A DNA stretch of 34,726 bases, from assembly GCA_020832705.1 (NCBI GenBank), contig JAFIEE010000018.1, positions 1 to 34,726 on the forward strand, given 5' to 3'. Position 1 is the stretch's first letter, and each line of letters opens with the position of its first letter. A program made the translations under genes and the position numbers. Under the pieces are notes generated by a model. It did no database searches. It saw nothing but the letters and a program-made list of their open reading frames with translations, and was not told where the DNA came from. This DNA is from Paracoccaceae bacterium (lineage in GTDB: Bacteria > Pseudomonadota > Alphaproteobacteria > Rhodobacterales > Rhodobacteraceae). Below are positions 7,650-17,145 of the stretch, piece by piece.

Positions 7650-9682
7650 TGCTCGGCCTTCCGTTCAAGGAGCATCGCGCCGCCGGGATGCACCGTGCAG
7701 GTCCAGCCGGGGGCAATCAGCGTCGTCGAATCAAGCTGGGTGACAATCGCCGGGCCTTGGAATGTGGCACCGGCGCCAAGCTGCGCGCGGTCAAGGAGCG
7801 GCACATCGCAGCGGCCATCGGGGCGGTCGATGGTGACCTGATCGATCGGCGTGGGCGGCGCGCCCGGTGGCAGGGCCGCGGGCGGCGCCGTGCGGGTGGC
7901 GCCGCGCGCCTCGATCCGCAGGGTGACCAGATCGACGGCCGAGCCGAGGGCAAAGCCGTAGAGCGCGCGATGCGCCGCGTGGAATCCCGCGACCAGTGCC
8001 TCGGCGGTATCGGCCCAGGGCACGGCCAGTTCCGCCCCCTGCCCGCGATACCGCATCAGCGCGACCTTCCGAAGGTTGCGGTCGGACGGGGCCACGGCTT
8101 CGGCGTCGAACCAGGCTTCGGCCTGGCGGGTCAGCCGCTCCAGAATGGGCGCGGCGGCGTCCGGGTCGGGGTCGCCCGCGCGCGGCATGGCCTGCGAGAA
8201 TTCGGCGCGCAACTCGGCCGCCAGAAGCCCGTCGGCGCACAGGATGCCGGGGGCGGGCGGGATCAGCAGGCGGCGGATGCCCAGAAGGTCGGCCAGCGCG
8301 CAGCCGTGCAGCGGCCCGGCGCCACCGAAGGGCACCAGCGTGAAGCCGCGCGGATCGTGCCCGCGTTCGACCGAGACCACGCGCACCGCGCCGACCATGT
8401 GGTTGTCGGCGATGGCCAGGATGCCGCGCGCGGCGGCTTCGACCGTAAGGCCCAGAGGCTCGGCCACGGTGGCCCGGATCACGGCCCGCGCTGCTGCGGC
8501 ATCAAGCGCCATGCGCCCCCCGAGCAGCCGCGCCGGAAGATGCCCGAGGACCACATGGGCGTCCGTCACGGTCGCCGCCTGCCCGCCCCGGCCATAGGCC
8601 GCAGGCCCCGGATCGGCCCCGGCGCTTTCGGGGCCCACCGACATCACACCGTCGGCCACGCGGGCGATGGAGCCGCCACCGGCGCCGATGGTGACCATGT
8701 CGACCATCGGCAGAGGCAGCGGCCATTCGCCGACCTCGCCGTGTTGTGTCAGGCCGATGCGACCGCCCGCAATCAGGCAGATATCCGCGCTGGTGCCGCC
8801 GATGTCGACGGTGATGATATCGTCGATCCCGCAGGCAGCCGCGACGGCGCGGGCACCGACGACACCCGCCGCAGGCCCCGAGAGCGCGGTCAGTGCCGGC
8901 GCGACCCGGATCTTGTCGCCACCCGCCACCCCGCCGTTCGATTGCATCAGCAGCAGCGGCGCGCGGACGCCAGCCGCCAGCAGCCGCTTTTCCAGCCGGT
9001 CGACATAGCGGGTGACCCCGGGCATCACGACAGCGTTCAGAACCGCCGCCAGCGACCGTTCGTATTCGCGCACAACGGGCAGGATGTCACAGGACGCGGT
9101 CACCGCGACGTCCGGCAGCAATTCCCGCAGCAGGTCGGCCACCCGGCGTTCATGCGCCGGATTCGAAAAGGCATGGAGCAGGCAGACGGCGACGGCATCC
9201 ACCTGCATGTCCCGCAGGCTTCGGGCCGCGCGGTGGACCGAGTCCTCGTCAAGGGGTGTGGCAACCTCGCCCCCGGGCAGGATGCGCTCGTCGACTTCGA
9301 CGACCCGCGCGCTGGGCACCGGCCGGGCGGGTTTGACCCAGTTGTAGAGGTTCTTCGCCCGTGGGATGTCCTGTCTGCCGATGGCGAGCACATGACGAAA
9401 GCCTCGGGTCGTGACCAGCGCCGCGCGGGCGCCCTTGCCCTCGAGGATCATGTTGGTCGCGACCGTGGTGCCGTGCAGCACGCGTGTCAGGTCCGCCGCC
9501 GGGTGCCCGGCCGCGCCCAGGGCCTGTTCGATCCCGTCCAGAAACGCCGCGGACGGATCGGCGGGCCGACTGGGCGTCTTGGCGCGCCAGATGCGCCCGC
9601 TCGCCTCGTCCTTCAAGGCGACATCGGTGAAGGTGCCGCCGATATCGACCGCGACAGTAAGCCCGAAGTCAGTCGAGGGCAT
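7646..9682 (-). CDS. hyuA: Hydantoinase/oxoprolinase subunit A
   Basis: 678 aa, full length for the HyuA family (N-methylhydantoinase A, 5-oxoprolinase N-terminal half, acetone carboxylase beta). The N-terminal phosphate-1-type motif is VAVDIGGTFTDVAL, followed by HGTTVATNMILEGKGA and the second ATP-fold block IITVDIGGTSADICL. GAGGGSIARV and GPESAGADPGPAAYG are hallmark loops, and a C-terminal beta domain completes it. With HyuB it catalyses ATP-dependent opening of a five-membered cyclic amide such as a hydantoin or 5-oxoproline. The start lies inside the end of HyuB (14-nt overlap), and its stop overlaps the M20 start. The family is certain; hydantoin versus oxoproline specificity is not determined. 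Confidence 0.93.
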   Translation of the reverse strand: MPSTDFGLTVAVDIGGTFTDVALKDEASGRIWRAKTPSRPADPSAAFLDGIEQALGAAGHPAADLTRVLHGTTVATNMILEGKGARAALVTTRGFRHVLAIGRQDIPRAKNLYNWVKPARPVPSARVVEVDERILPGGEVATPLDEDSVHRAARSLRDMQVDAVAVCLLHAFSNPAHERRVADLLRELLPDVAVTASCDILPVVREYERSLAAVLNAVVMPGVTRYVDRLEKRLLAAGVRAPLLLMQSNGGVAGGDKIRVAPALTALSGPAAGVVGARAVAAACGIDDIITVDIGGTSADICLIAGGRIGLTQHGEVGEWPLPLPMVDMVTIGAGGGSIARVADGVMSVGPESAGADPGPAAYGRGGQAATVTDAHVVLGHLPARLLGGRMALDAAAARAVIRATVAEPLGLTVEAAARGILAIADNHMVGAVRVVSVERGHDPRGFTLVPFGGAGPLHGCALADLLGIRRLLIPPAPGILCADGLLAAELRAEFSQAMPRAGDPDPDAAAPILERLTRQAEAWFDAEAVAPSDRNLRKVALMRYRGQGAELAVPWADTAEALVAGFHAAHRALYGFALGSAVDLVTLRIEARGATRTAPPAALPPGAPPTPIDQVTIDRPDGRCDVPLLDRAQLGAGATFQGPAIVTQLDSTTLIAPGWTCTVHPGGAMLLERKAEQ

Positions 9683-11489
9683 CGAGGTATTCCTTGCGGT
9701 GAAAGGCCTTTACAGGCGGGCGTTTGGCGCGCAGCGCCGCAGTTGCGGCCGTGTCGACCCGACCGTCTGCAATCGCCACGCCGTAATCACGGGCCGCGGC
9801 CTCCGGGCTGACGATCCCGCCAAGCACATCATCGAGGACGCGGGCCGGATCACGGTCGAAGGGGTGGCCATAGCCGCCGCCGCCGCCGGTCTCGATGCGT
9901 ACGATGTCGCCCTTGCGCAGCGGGTTTCCGTCGGACAGCGGTGCAAGCTCGCGTTCGTCCGGGGTGCCGGGGTTGACGATGATCCGTCCGGTCCGGCCGG
10001 ACATGCCGCCGGCGATACCCCAGGGCGGGTTCTGAACCCCGTCGATGCGAATGCCGAGCACCGCCTCGTCGGCCAGGATTTCGTATTCGCGCAGGATACC
10101 GGCACCGCCGCGGAACCGGCCCGGCCCGCCGCTGTCACAGACCATGCCATAGTGCCGGAAGCGCACCGGGTAGTCGAGTTCGGTGAACTCCACCGGGTAA
10201 TTCTCCTGCGCGACGAAATAGACCGCGTCGATCCCGTCGGCGAAGTCGCGCGCGCCGTAGCCGACGCCGATTCCGTCGACCAGCAGAAACCGCCGCGCCG
10301 CGCCGTCCGCGTCTGTGGAACTGCCCCGGATCATGGCGACGACATAGGCCGCATGGGCCGCCGGGGCGCCGCCGCCTGCGGCATTCACCAGACCGTTGAG
10401 CGTGGCCAGAACGCGCATCATGGTCAGCCCCCGCATGCCAAGCGCCGCCGGCCAGCGCGGCTGCACCAGCGAGCCTTCGCGCAGCCGCACCTCATCCAGC
10501 GCCAGCGGCCCGCCGGCGTTGCAGACCTGGCCGGGATCGCCGCCAAGATAGAAGAGCCCGAGCGCCATGCCCGGGATGGACGGGTTCATCAGCAGGTTGA
10601 CCGGGCCGGGTGCCTGGTCGTCGGTTTCGGTGGCGTCGAAAACGAACCGGTCCTCGCCATCGGACCCCCGTTCGCGGGTGATCGCAAAGCGCAGGTGGAA
10701 AGGGCCGTTGCCGTGCCCGTCGGCATCAATGGCATCGGTGAAGCGGTGCGTGCCATAGGCGAAGGTCTCGGCCAGCCGCTTGCGGACAAGCCCGCGCGTG
10801 CGCGCAAGCAACTGCGCCAGCGCATCGGACAGCACATCGGCGCCGAAGCGCTCGATGATTTCGGCCACGCGCGCGGCGCCCAGCTTGACGCTGGCCATCA
10901 GCGCGCTCATGTCGCCCATGCTCTGTTCCGGAAAGCGCGAATTGCGGTGAAAGATCGCCAGCGCGGCCGCGTTCGTCACGCCCTGATCGATCAGCTTCGT
11001 CGGCGGAACGATGATGCCTTCCTGCCAGATTTCGGTCGCGTCCGGGCTGATCGACCCTGCACGCATGCCGCCGATATCGGCGAAATGCGCCCAGCTCATC
11101 ACGAAGGCGCAGAGCCGGTCGCCCCGGAAGACCGGCGCAAGCAGCACCTGGTCGTTGGAATGGCTGACCGCCCCGCGCGATCCGTAGCAGTCGTTATACC
11201 AGTAGAGATCGCCGGGCCGCATCGACTCGATCGGGAAATGCCGGAACACAGGCCCGGTGATGTCGCCGAAGATCGGCACCATCGAACCCACCGCCATGAC
11301 CCCGCGTTCGTCGAAAAGCGCGGTGTAGAAATCCTTCTTCTCGCGGATGAAGGCCGAGATCGCGGTGCGTTCGATCAGGGCCTCCATTTCGCGCTGCGCG
11401 GCCATGATCGCGCCCTGGATGATCTCCAGCGTGATCGGATCGCAAAGCGGCGCGTCTTCGGGCCGGACAGCATGCGGCGAGATGTTCAT
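9669..11489 (-). CDS. hyuB: Hydantoinase/oxoprolinase subunit B
   Basis: 606 aa, HyuB family (N-methylhydantoinase B / 5-oxoprolinase C-terminal half). Characteristic blocks: DPITLEIIQGAIMAAQREME at the N terminus, SAFIREKKDFYTALFD, the metal/substrate loop YNDCYGSRGAVSHSND, WAHFADIGGMRAGS, and the glycine-rich tail GGMSGRTGRI and GGGGGYGHPFDRDP. Family members usually read NDPY where this has NDCY. It forms the functional enzyme with HyuA, encoded next. The start overlaps the stop of the ABC ATPase gene by ATGA (11489-11486). The complex should be cytosolic and ATP-consuming. Confidence 0.93.
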   Translation of the reverse strand: MNISPHAVRPEDAPLCDPITLEIIQGAIMAAQREMEALIERTAISAFIREKKDFYTALFDERGVMAVGSMVPIFGDITGPVFRHFPIESMRPGDLYWYNDCYGSRGAVSHSNDQVLLAPVFRGDRLCAFVMSWAHFADIGGMRAGSISPDATEIWQEGIIVPPTKLIDQGVTNAAALAIFHRNSRFPEQSMGDMSALMASVKLGAARVAEIIERFGADVLSDALAQLLARTRGLVRKRLAETFAYGTHRFTDAIDADGHGNGPFHLRFAITRERGSDGEDRFVFDATETDDQAPGPVNLLMNPSIPGMALGLFYLGGDPGQVCNAGGPLALDEVRLREGSLVQPRWPAALGMRGLTMMRVLATLNGLVNAAGGGAPAAHAAYVVAMIRGSSTDADGAARRFLLVDGIGVGYGARDFADGIDAVYFVAQENYPVEFTELDYPVRFRHYGMVCDSGGPGRFRGGAGILREYEILADEAVLGIRIDGVQNPPWGIAGGMSGRTGRIIVNPGTPDERELAPLSDGNPLRKGDIVRIETGGGGGYGHPFDRDPARVLDDVLGGIVSPEAAARDYGVAIADGRVDTAATAALRAKRPPVKAFHRKEYLDALD

Positions 11490-12505
11490 GCCGGGGTTCC
11501 CCTTGCGGCCGGGCGGGTGTCGGCCTGATCATAGAGATGGCAATGCACCAGGCGCTGGCCGACACGGGACGGCCCCGGTTCCTCGACCGCGCAGCGCGCA
11601 TGCGCCATCGGGCAGCGGTCGCGGAAGCTGCAGCCCGAAGGCGGGTTGCGGGGATCGGGCGCGCCGCGCCCGATGGGCAGCGGGTCGTGGCTCTGGTCGG
11701 GGTGGGGGACGGGGACCGCAGCGACCAGCGCCTTGGTGTAGGGATGCAGCGGCTCGCGCACAAGGTCCTCGGTCGGCCCGTCCTCGACGATGCGGCCCAG
11801 ATACATGACGATGGTGCGTTCGCAGACATAGCGCACCAGCGCCAGGTCGTGGCTGATGTAGACGGCGGTCAGACCCATCCGCGCGCGCACTTCGCGGAAC
11901 ACGTTGAGCACGCCCGCGCGCACCGAGACGTCCAGCATCGAGACCGGTTCGTCGGCGACAACGAAATCGGGCTCCAGGATCAGCGCGCGGGCCATGACGA
12001 TCCGCTGAAGCTGCCCGCCGGAAAGCTGGTGCGGATAGCGGTCCAGGAACTGCGCGGCGTCCGGCAGGCGCACCAGATCCATCACCCGGTGGATGCGCGC
12101 CTCGCGCTCGGCCCTGGGAATGCGGGCGTTCTCCAGCGGTTCGGACAGCGCGGCCCTGATGGTGAAGCGGGGGTTCAGCGCCTCGAACGGGTTCTGGAAG
12201 ATCAGTTGCGCGCGCGTGCGGAACCGGCGCAGTGCCTCGCCCCGGATCGTGGTGATGTCCTCGCCGTCGAAGGTGATGTGCCCGTCGGTGGGATCGTCGA
12301 GCTTGAGCAACAGCCGCCCGGTCGAGGTCTTGCCGCAGCCGGATTCGCCCAGCAGACCGACGCTTTCGCCGCGATGCAGGGTAAAGCTGATCCCGTCGAC
12401 CGCCTTGACCGCGCTCGGCAGGCCGCGCATGGCGCTGACGATGCCGCCGATCGGATAGTGCAGCCGCGCCCCTTCGACGCGCACCAGGGCTTCGGTCTCG
12501 GTCAT
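11486..12505 (-). CDS. dppF: Dipeptide/oligopeptide-type ABC transporter ATP-binding protein (second ATPase)
   Basis: 339 aa from ATG 12505, chosen because it overlaps the stop of the preceding ATPase by ATGA; an ATG 15 nt upstream (12520) is possible but has no ribosome site. Walker A is GESGCGKTS, the signature LSGGQLQRI, Walker B VVADEPVSMLD, and the switch His sits in YISHDLALV. The C-terminal oligopeptide-transporter extension has the cysteine cluster CSFRDRCPMAHARC. It pairs with the adjacent DppD-like ATPase to power the two permeases. Substrate specificity lies with the binding protein, not here. Confidence 0.9.
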   Translation of the reverse strand: MTETEALVRVEGARLHYPIGGIVSAMRGLPSAVKAVDGISFTLHRGESVGLLGESGCGKTSTGRLLLKLDDPTDGHITFDGEDITTIRGEALRRFRTRAQLIFQNPFEALNPRFTIRAALSEPLENARIPRAEREARIHRVMDLVRLPDAAQFLDRYPHQLSGGQLQRIVMARALILEPDFVVADEPVSMLDVSVRAGVLNVFREVRARMGLTAVYISHDLALVRYVCERTIVMYLGRIVEDGPTEDLVREPLHPYTKALVAAVPVPHPDQSHDPLPIGRGAPDPRNPPSGCSFRDRCPMAHARCAVEEPGPSRVGQRLVHCHLYDQADTRPAARGTPA

Positions 12506-13515
12506 GTGCGCGCCATCCATGTTTCGCTGCGTTCGGCACGGGTGCGCAGCGTGTCGGCCTCGGCCCAGCGGTGGCAGGCGACGACATGGTCGTCGTCCAG
12601 GGTCACGGGTGCGGGCACGGTGTCGGTGCAGGCAGGTTGGGCAAAGGGGCAGCGCGCGGCGAAGCGGCAGCCGGGCGGCGGGTGCAGAAGGTTGGGCGGC
12701 GCGCCCTCGATCGGGGTCAGTTGGCCGCCCGCCGATGCCAGGTCGGGGAACGCGTTGCGCAGTCCCATCGTGTAGGGGTGGGCGGGACGGGTCAGTGTCG
12801 CCGCCATCGGCCCTGCTTCGGCGACATGACCTGCATACATCACCACCACCCTGTCGCAGACATAGGCCACGACCGAAATGTCATGCGTCACGAGGATGAC
12901 GGAAATGCCCAGCCGGGTCTGCAACTCGCGCAACTGGTCAAGGATCTGGCGCTGCACGATCACGTCGAGCGCTGTCACCGGTTCGTCGGCGATGATCAGC
13001 TTCGGATCCAGTGCCAGGGCCAGCGCGATGGCCACGCGCTGCCGCATCCCGCCCGAGAACTGGTGCGGATAGTCGCCCAGCCGCCCGGCTTCGATGCCGA
13101 CCCATTCGAAAAGCTCCTCGGACCTGCGGCGGGCGGCGCGGCGGCTCAGGTTGCCGCGGCGGCAAAGAACCTCGGCCAACTGGCTGCCGACCGTATAGAC
13201 CGGATCGAGCGAGTTCATCGCACTTTGCGGGATGAAGGCGATTTCGCGCCAGCGCAGGGCGTTCATCCGACGCTCGGACAGCGCCATGATGTCCTGTCCG
13301 TCGAACACGGCCTGCCCGCCGGCGATGCGTGCATTGTCGGCCAGGATGCGGGTCAGCGACCGCGCCAGCGTGGTCTTGCCGCAGCCCGACTCGCCGACCA
13401 GCCCGACGATCGCGCCGCGCGGGACATCGAAACTGGCGTTTTCGACTGCCAGCATCTCGGACGTGCCGACCCGGTAGGCGATCGACAGATCGCGTATCGA
13501 CAGAAGCGGTTCCAT
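12502..13515 (-). CDS. dppD: Dipeptide/oligopeptide-type ABC transporter ATP-binding protein (first ATPase)
   Basis: 337 aa from ATG 13515 (MEPLLSIRDLSIAYRV), which shares one base with the stop of the permease gene (TGATG); the reading frame continues upstream only as a shadow of the permease. Walker A GESGCGKTT, signature FSGGMRQRVA, Walker B IIADEPVTALD, switch His in LVTHDISVV. The C-terminal extension contains CRFAARCPFAQPAC, the cysteine cluster usual in Dpp/Opp ATPases. It works with the next gene as the ATPase pair at the cytoplasmic face of the importer. Confidence 0.92.
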   Translation of the reverse strand: MEPLLSIRDLSIAYRVGTSEMLAVENASFDVPRGAIVGLVGESGCGKTTLARSLTRILADNARIAGGQAVFDGQDIMALSERRMNALRWREIAFIPQSAMNSLDPVYTVGSQLAEVLCRRGNLSRRAARRRSEELFEWVGIEAGRLGDYPHQFSGGMRQRVAIALALALDPKLIIADEPVTALDVIVQRQILDQLRELQTRLGISVILVTHDISVVAYVCDRVVVMYAGHVAEAGPMAATLTRPAHPYTMGLRNAFPDLASAGGQLTPIEGAPPNLLHPPPGCRFAARCPFAQPACTDTVPAPVTLDDDHVVACHRWAEADTLRTRAERSETWMART

Positions 13516-14426
13516 CAGCGGTCCAGCTTGGGAAAGAGGATTTTTTCGTAGCCGCGGCTGATGAAGAAGCCGGCGCTGACGATGAGGATGATGCACAGCC
13601 CCGGCGGCACGAACCAGTAGTAGGAGCGCTTCGACAGGGCCTGGCTGGCATAGGCGTCCTGCAGCATGTAGCCCCAGCTTATCGAGGTCGGATCGCCGAA
13701 ACCGAGGAAGCTGATCGAGGCCTCGGTCAGGATCGCCCAGCCGATGGCGATGGAGCCATAGAGGAAGGACAGCGGCAGGACGTTGGGCACGATGTGGCGC
13801 AGGATGATCTTCACGTCGGACGATCCCGAAATGCGCGCCGCCTCGACATAGGCGCGGGTGCGCAGGGTCAGCGTCTGGCTGCGGATCACCCTGCCGGTGT
13901 CGCGCCACAGGATCAGCGCCATGGCGATGACCACATTCCAGATCGAAGGTTCCAGGAAGGCCGCGAGCACGATGACGAAGGGCAGGAACGGAATGCCGAA
14001 GGCGACATCCGCAAGCCGCATCAGCAGCGTGTCGGTCCAGCCGCCGAAATAGCCGGCGACCACGCCGACGATGGAGCCGATCAGCGCGACCATGAACGCC
14101 GCCGTCAGCCCGATGACCAGCGCCGAGCGCGACCCCCAGACAAGCTGCGAGAAGACATCGCGGCCCAGCGTTGTCGTGCCCATGATGTAGCCGTCCTCGC
14201 CCGGGCGGAGGTCGGCGGCGAGCTGGAAATCATCGGTGAACAGGATCTCGGTCGGATCATGCGTTGCGATCTGCGGCGCGAAGATCGCAATCACGATGAA
14301 GGCCGCGTAGATCGCCAGCCCGGCAATCGCCAGCGGGTCATGCAGCGGCAGCCGCAGCCCGGCAAAGGCCCGGCGCAGGCGGCCCGCCCGGCGCGGCGTG
14401 TCGGGGTTTGTCACGGCCTCACTCAC
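13515..14426 (-). CDS. dppC: Dipeptide/oligopeptide-type ABC transporter permease (DppC type)
   Basis: 303 aa, about six membrane segments after a cytoplasmic N terminus. The first segment is near residues 35-50 (IAGLAIYAAFIVIAIF). The periplasmic loop with FTDDFQLAADLRPGEDGY and GTTTLGRDVFSQLVWG is standard for DppC. The EAA loop is around RAYVEAARISGSSDVKI. The likely start is GTG 14426, inside the end of the DppB gene (8-nt overlap). It forms the transmembrane channel with DppB. Confidence 0.9.
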   Translation of the reverse strand: MSEAVTNPDTPRRAGRLRRAFAGLRLPLHDPLAIAGLAIYAAFIVIAIFAPQIATHDPTEILFTDDFQLAADLRPGEDGYIMGTTTLGRDVFSQLVWGSRSALVIGLTAAFMVALIGSIVGVVAGYFGGWTDTLLMRLADVAFGIPFLPFVIVLAAFLEPSIWNVVIAMALILWRDTGRVIRSQTLTLRTRAYVEAARISGSSDVKIILRHIVPNVLPLSFLYGSIAIGWAILTEASISFLGFGDPTSISWGYMLQDAYASQALSKRSYYWFVPPGLCIILIVSAGFFISRGYEKILFPKLDR

Positions 14427-15396
14427 GCGTCACCCGCGGATCCAGCAGCGCATAAAGCAGATCGGCGATCAGGTTCATCAGGATCACCACCACGGCGATC
14501 ATCAGGAAAGCGCCCTGCGCCAGCGGATAGTCCGAGGCCGAGACCGCGCGCACCAGTTCGCGCCCCAGCCCGGGCCAGGAAAACACAGTTTCCACCACGA
14601 CATTGCCCTGGATCTGATAGCCCACGGCAATCGCGAACGAGGTTGTCACCGGCAGAAGCGCATTGCGCGCGGCGTGGCGGATCACGACCGTGAACGGCGA
14701 CAGCCCCTTGATCCGCGCCATGGTGACGAAATCCTCCTTCATCACGTCCAGCATGTTCGAGCGCATCAGCAAGAGCGGCAGCCCCTGGCTGTAGATAGCC
14801 AGTGTCAGCACCGGCAAGGTCAGGTGCACCAGGAAATCGCGCGAGGTGTAAAGCGCCCAGTATCCGTCATATTCCGCGCCCGGGGGCCGGGTGCCCCCGG
14901 CGGGAAACCAGCCAAGGGTGAAGCTGAAGACCGCCAGAAGGATCATGCCCAGCCAGAATTCGGGCATCGCGCGAGTGGTCAGCACCACGGGCACCGCCAC
15001 CTGTTCGACCCTGCTGCCCCGCTTCCAGGCCAGATAGGACCCGGCGAGAATGCCGAAGGCATAGGCTACGATCAGCGACGAGAAGGTCAGGATCAGCGTG
15101 TTCGGCAGCAGCGCCAGGATCCGTTCGGTGACCGGCGTGCGATAGAAGAAGCTTTCGCCCAGGTCGCCCTGCAGCAGGTTGCCGAGGTAGATGAAATACT
15201 GTTCCCACAGCGGCCGATCGAGCCCGAACCTGGCCATGAGCGCATCCTGCTGCTCGGGCGTGAAGTTCGGGTCGATGTAGGCCGCCATGGGATTGCCCGG
15301 CATCAGCCGGAACATCAGGAAGAGGATGGTGACCACCGCCCACAGGACAAAGAGTGTCTGAAGCAGTCGGCTGCCGATGGCGGTGATCGCCTTCAT
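14419..15396 (-). CDS. dppB: Dipeptide/oligopeptide-type ABC transporter permease (DppB type)
   Basis: 325 aa. The N-terminal membrane segment LLQTLFVLWAVVTILFLMF is followed by RLMPGNPMAAY, typical of DppB/GsiC permeases. Further segments occur at about 100-125, 140-160, 180-205 and 275-315, and the EAA loop includes FVTMARIKGLSPFTVV. GGAG lies 11 nt before the ATG. It is separated by 27 nt from the upstream binding-protein gene and overlaps the DppC gene downstream. Confidence 0.9.
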   Translation of the reverse strand: MKAITAIGSRLLQTLFVLWAVVTILFLMFRLMPGNPMAAYIDPNFTPEQQDALMARFGLDRPLWEQYFIYLGNLLQGDLGESFFYRTPVTERILALLPNTLILTFSSLIVAYAFGILAGSYLAWKRGSRVEQVAVPVVLTTRAMPEFWLGMILLAVFSFTLGWFPAGGTRPPGAEYDGYWALYTSRDFLVHLTLPVLTLAIYSQGLPLLLMRSNMLDVMKEDFVTMARIKGLSPFTVVIRHAARNALLPVTTSFAIAVGYQIQGNVVVETVFSWPGLGRELVRAVSASDYPLAQGAFLMIAVVVILMNLIADLLYALLDPRVTRE

Positions 15397-15423
15397 GGTC
15401 TTGTCGTCTCCTTGAGCGCCGCG

Positions 15424-17079
15424 TTACTGGAGCGTCTCGCTCACGCCTTCGGGGTAGTGCAGGCGGCCGTCGATCAGCCGGTAGCCCGCTTCTTCGAGGA
15501 TCGCCCGCGCCCGGTCGAGGCCGGCCTCCATGTTGCCGGTCTCCTCGTTGTGCCAGAACTCCAGCGCCGGCGAGACGACCGAGTTCGAGGGCACGGCGAA
15601 GCCCCGGAACGCGGCGCCGACGATCATCCGCCGGTCGACGGTGGACGAAAGCGCCTGCCGGAAGGCCGGGTCATCGAAGGGCGCGCGCCGGTGGTTGAAC
15701 GCCACATAGCGGAACCCGATGTCGACGGTCGAGACCGCGACAAGGTTGGGGTCCTGCTCTGCCGCGGATTGCAGCACGCTCGGATCGCCGGGGAAGTCGG
15801 CCAGGAAGTTGATTTCGCCCGAACGCAGCATGCCCAGCGCGGCCTCGACATTCGGCACGATCCGCAGGATCCAGCGGTCCGCTTTCGGGGCGTTGAAGTG
15901 ATCGGCAAAGGCGTTCAGCACGATCTCCTCGTTGGCGGTCCAGCTATGGAACCGGAACGGGCCGGAGCCGATGGGCGTGTCTTCCTGGATCGATTCGGCG
16001 TTTTCGTCGGAATCGGCCAGGCGCTCGATGATCGGCTCCCAGATGTGCTTGGGGATCAGGTTGATCTTGGCCAGGCTCGCGGTCAGGAAGGGTGCCGAGG
16101 GCTGGATCAGGTTGAAGGTGATGTCCATCCCGTCGATCTCGATCGACTCGATGTTGGTGACGAAGGGGCCATACATGGGCGACTCGCCGCTGCCTGCCGC
16201 CTCGAAGCTGAACTTCACGTCCTCGGGCGTGACCGGCTCGCCGTCATGCCAGCTCATGCCGTCGCGCAGGGTGACGGTGATCGTGGTGTCGTCGATCCAT
16301 TCGTAGCCCGTCGCCGCCCAGGGGGTGGGCAACCCGTCCGGTCCGATCCGCATCAGGCGGTCCCAGACCAGTTCCGTGATCCAGCTATCGACCCCGCCCG
16401 AAATGTAGAGCGGGTTGATCGCCTGCACATTGTCCGAGGAGTTGAGGATGATGCTGCGCTGATCCCCGGCGGGCTCCAGCGACATGAAGGTCCAGGTGTT
16501 GCGGATGCCGATGCCGCCCTGCTCGACCACCGACTCCGGGTTCCAGACCGACTGGTTGAAGGCGAATGTGGACTGCGGATGCGCCAGCATCATGTTCGGC
16601 TGGTCTGCGGCCAGGATCGCCTGCGCGCGGCGCACCAGTTCACGCCGCTCGTCCGGGTCGAGCGTGACGCGCTGCTCTTCGACGATCGCGTCATAGTCGG
16701 GGTTGTTGTAGCCGATGAAATTGAACCCGCGCTCGGCCGTCGTGGAATGGAACAGGTTGTAGACGATCTCGTCCGGGTCGGAACGTTCGGGCCGGCCGAC
16801 CATCTGCCAGGCGGTCGTGTCCCAGGTGTCGCGGTTGAACCAGACGATGTCGGACATCTGCTCCCAGGGCATGACGCGGACATTCACGTCCAGCCCCAGC
16901 CTGCGCCATTCCTGCGCGATCAACTGGACGAACTGGAATTCGGCCGGCTGTGCGGCCTGTGGCCGGGTGATCAGGTCGATCCGGCGGATCGGATCGGCCG
17001 CGGCGACGGTCGCGCCGAAGGTCGCGACCGCAGCGGACATCAAGGCAAGCCTTGCGGTCGTCTGAAGTGAGGACGTCAT
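15424..17079 (-). CDS. ABC transporter substrate-binding protein, peptide/nickel family 5
   Basis: 551 aa from ATG 17079, chosen because CAGGAG lies about 9 nt upstream; an in-frame ATG at 17103 would place that site inside the gene. The signal peptide covers about residues 1-28 (TARLALMSAAVATFG, cleavage near VAAA|DP), with no lipobox cysteine. The mature protein is a cluster C (SBP_bac_5) binding protein with the order unusual for the family: blocks such as SDPDEIVYNLFHS and NFIGYNNPDYD lie in the N-terminal half, and the classic DGMSWHDGEPVTPEDVKFSFE in the middle. In most relatives the DGxxWHDG block is nearer the N terminus, so the first 270 residues may be an added or permuted lobe. It captures the substrate for the DppBCDF-type importer. 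Confidence 0.88.
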   Translation of the reverse strand: MTSSLQTTARLALMSAAVATFGATVAAADPIRRIDLITRPQAAQPAEFQFVQLIAQEWRRLGLDVNVRVMPWEQMSDIVWFNRDTWDTTAWQMVGRPERSDPDEIVYNLFHSTTAERGFNFIGYNNPDYDAIVEEQRVTLDPDERRELVRRAQAILAADQPNMMLAHPQSTFAFNQSVWNPESVVEQGGIGIRNTWTFMSLEPAGDQRSIILNSSDNVQAINPLYISGGVDSWITELVWDRLMRIGPDGLPTPWAATGYEWIDDTTITVTLRDGMSWHDGEPVTPEDVKFSFEAAGSGESPMYGPFVTNIESIEIDGMDITFNLIQPSAPFLTASLAKINLIPKHIWEPIIERLADSDENAESIQEDTPIGSGPFRFHSWTANEEIVLNAFADHFNAPKADRWILRIVPNVEAALGMLRSGEINFLADFPGDPSVLQSAAEQDPNLVAVSTVDIGFRYVAFNHRRAPFDDPAFRQALSSTVDRRMIVGAAFRGFAVPSNSVVSPALEFWHNEETGNMEAGLDRARAILEEAGYRLIDGRLHYPEGVSETLQ

Positions 17080-17145
17080 TTCATCTGTCTCCTGTTGGGT
17101 CACACCGGTTGTCAGGCGCGGGTCATGCCCGCGCCCATGGTCGCC

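Noticed and set aside
12505-12520. Earlier ATG for the second peptide-transport ATPase
   Set aside because: No ribosome site before 12520, while 12505 overlaps the preceding stop by ATGA like other junctions in the operon; kept only as an alternative.
14398-17070. 890-codon plus-strand frame opposite the permease and binding-protein genes
   Set aside because: It mirrors the permease and binding-protein genes in the antisense frame, has the low-complexity Arg/Asp/His/Gly pattern of a shadow, and shows no family motif.
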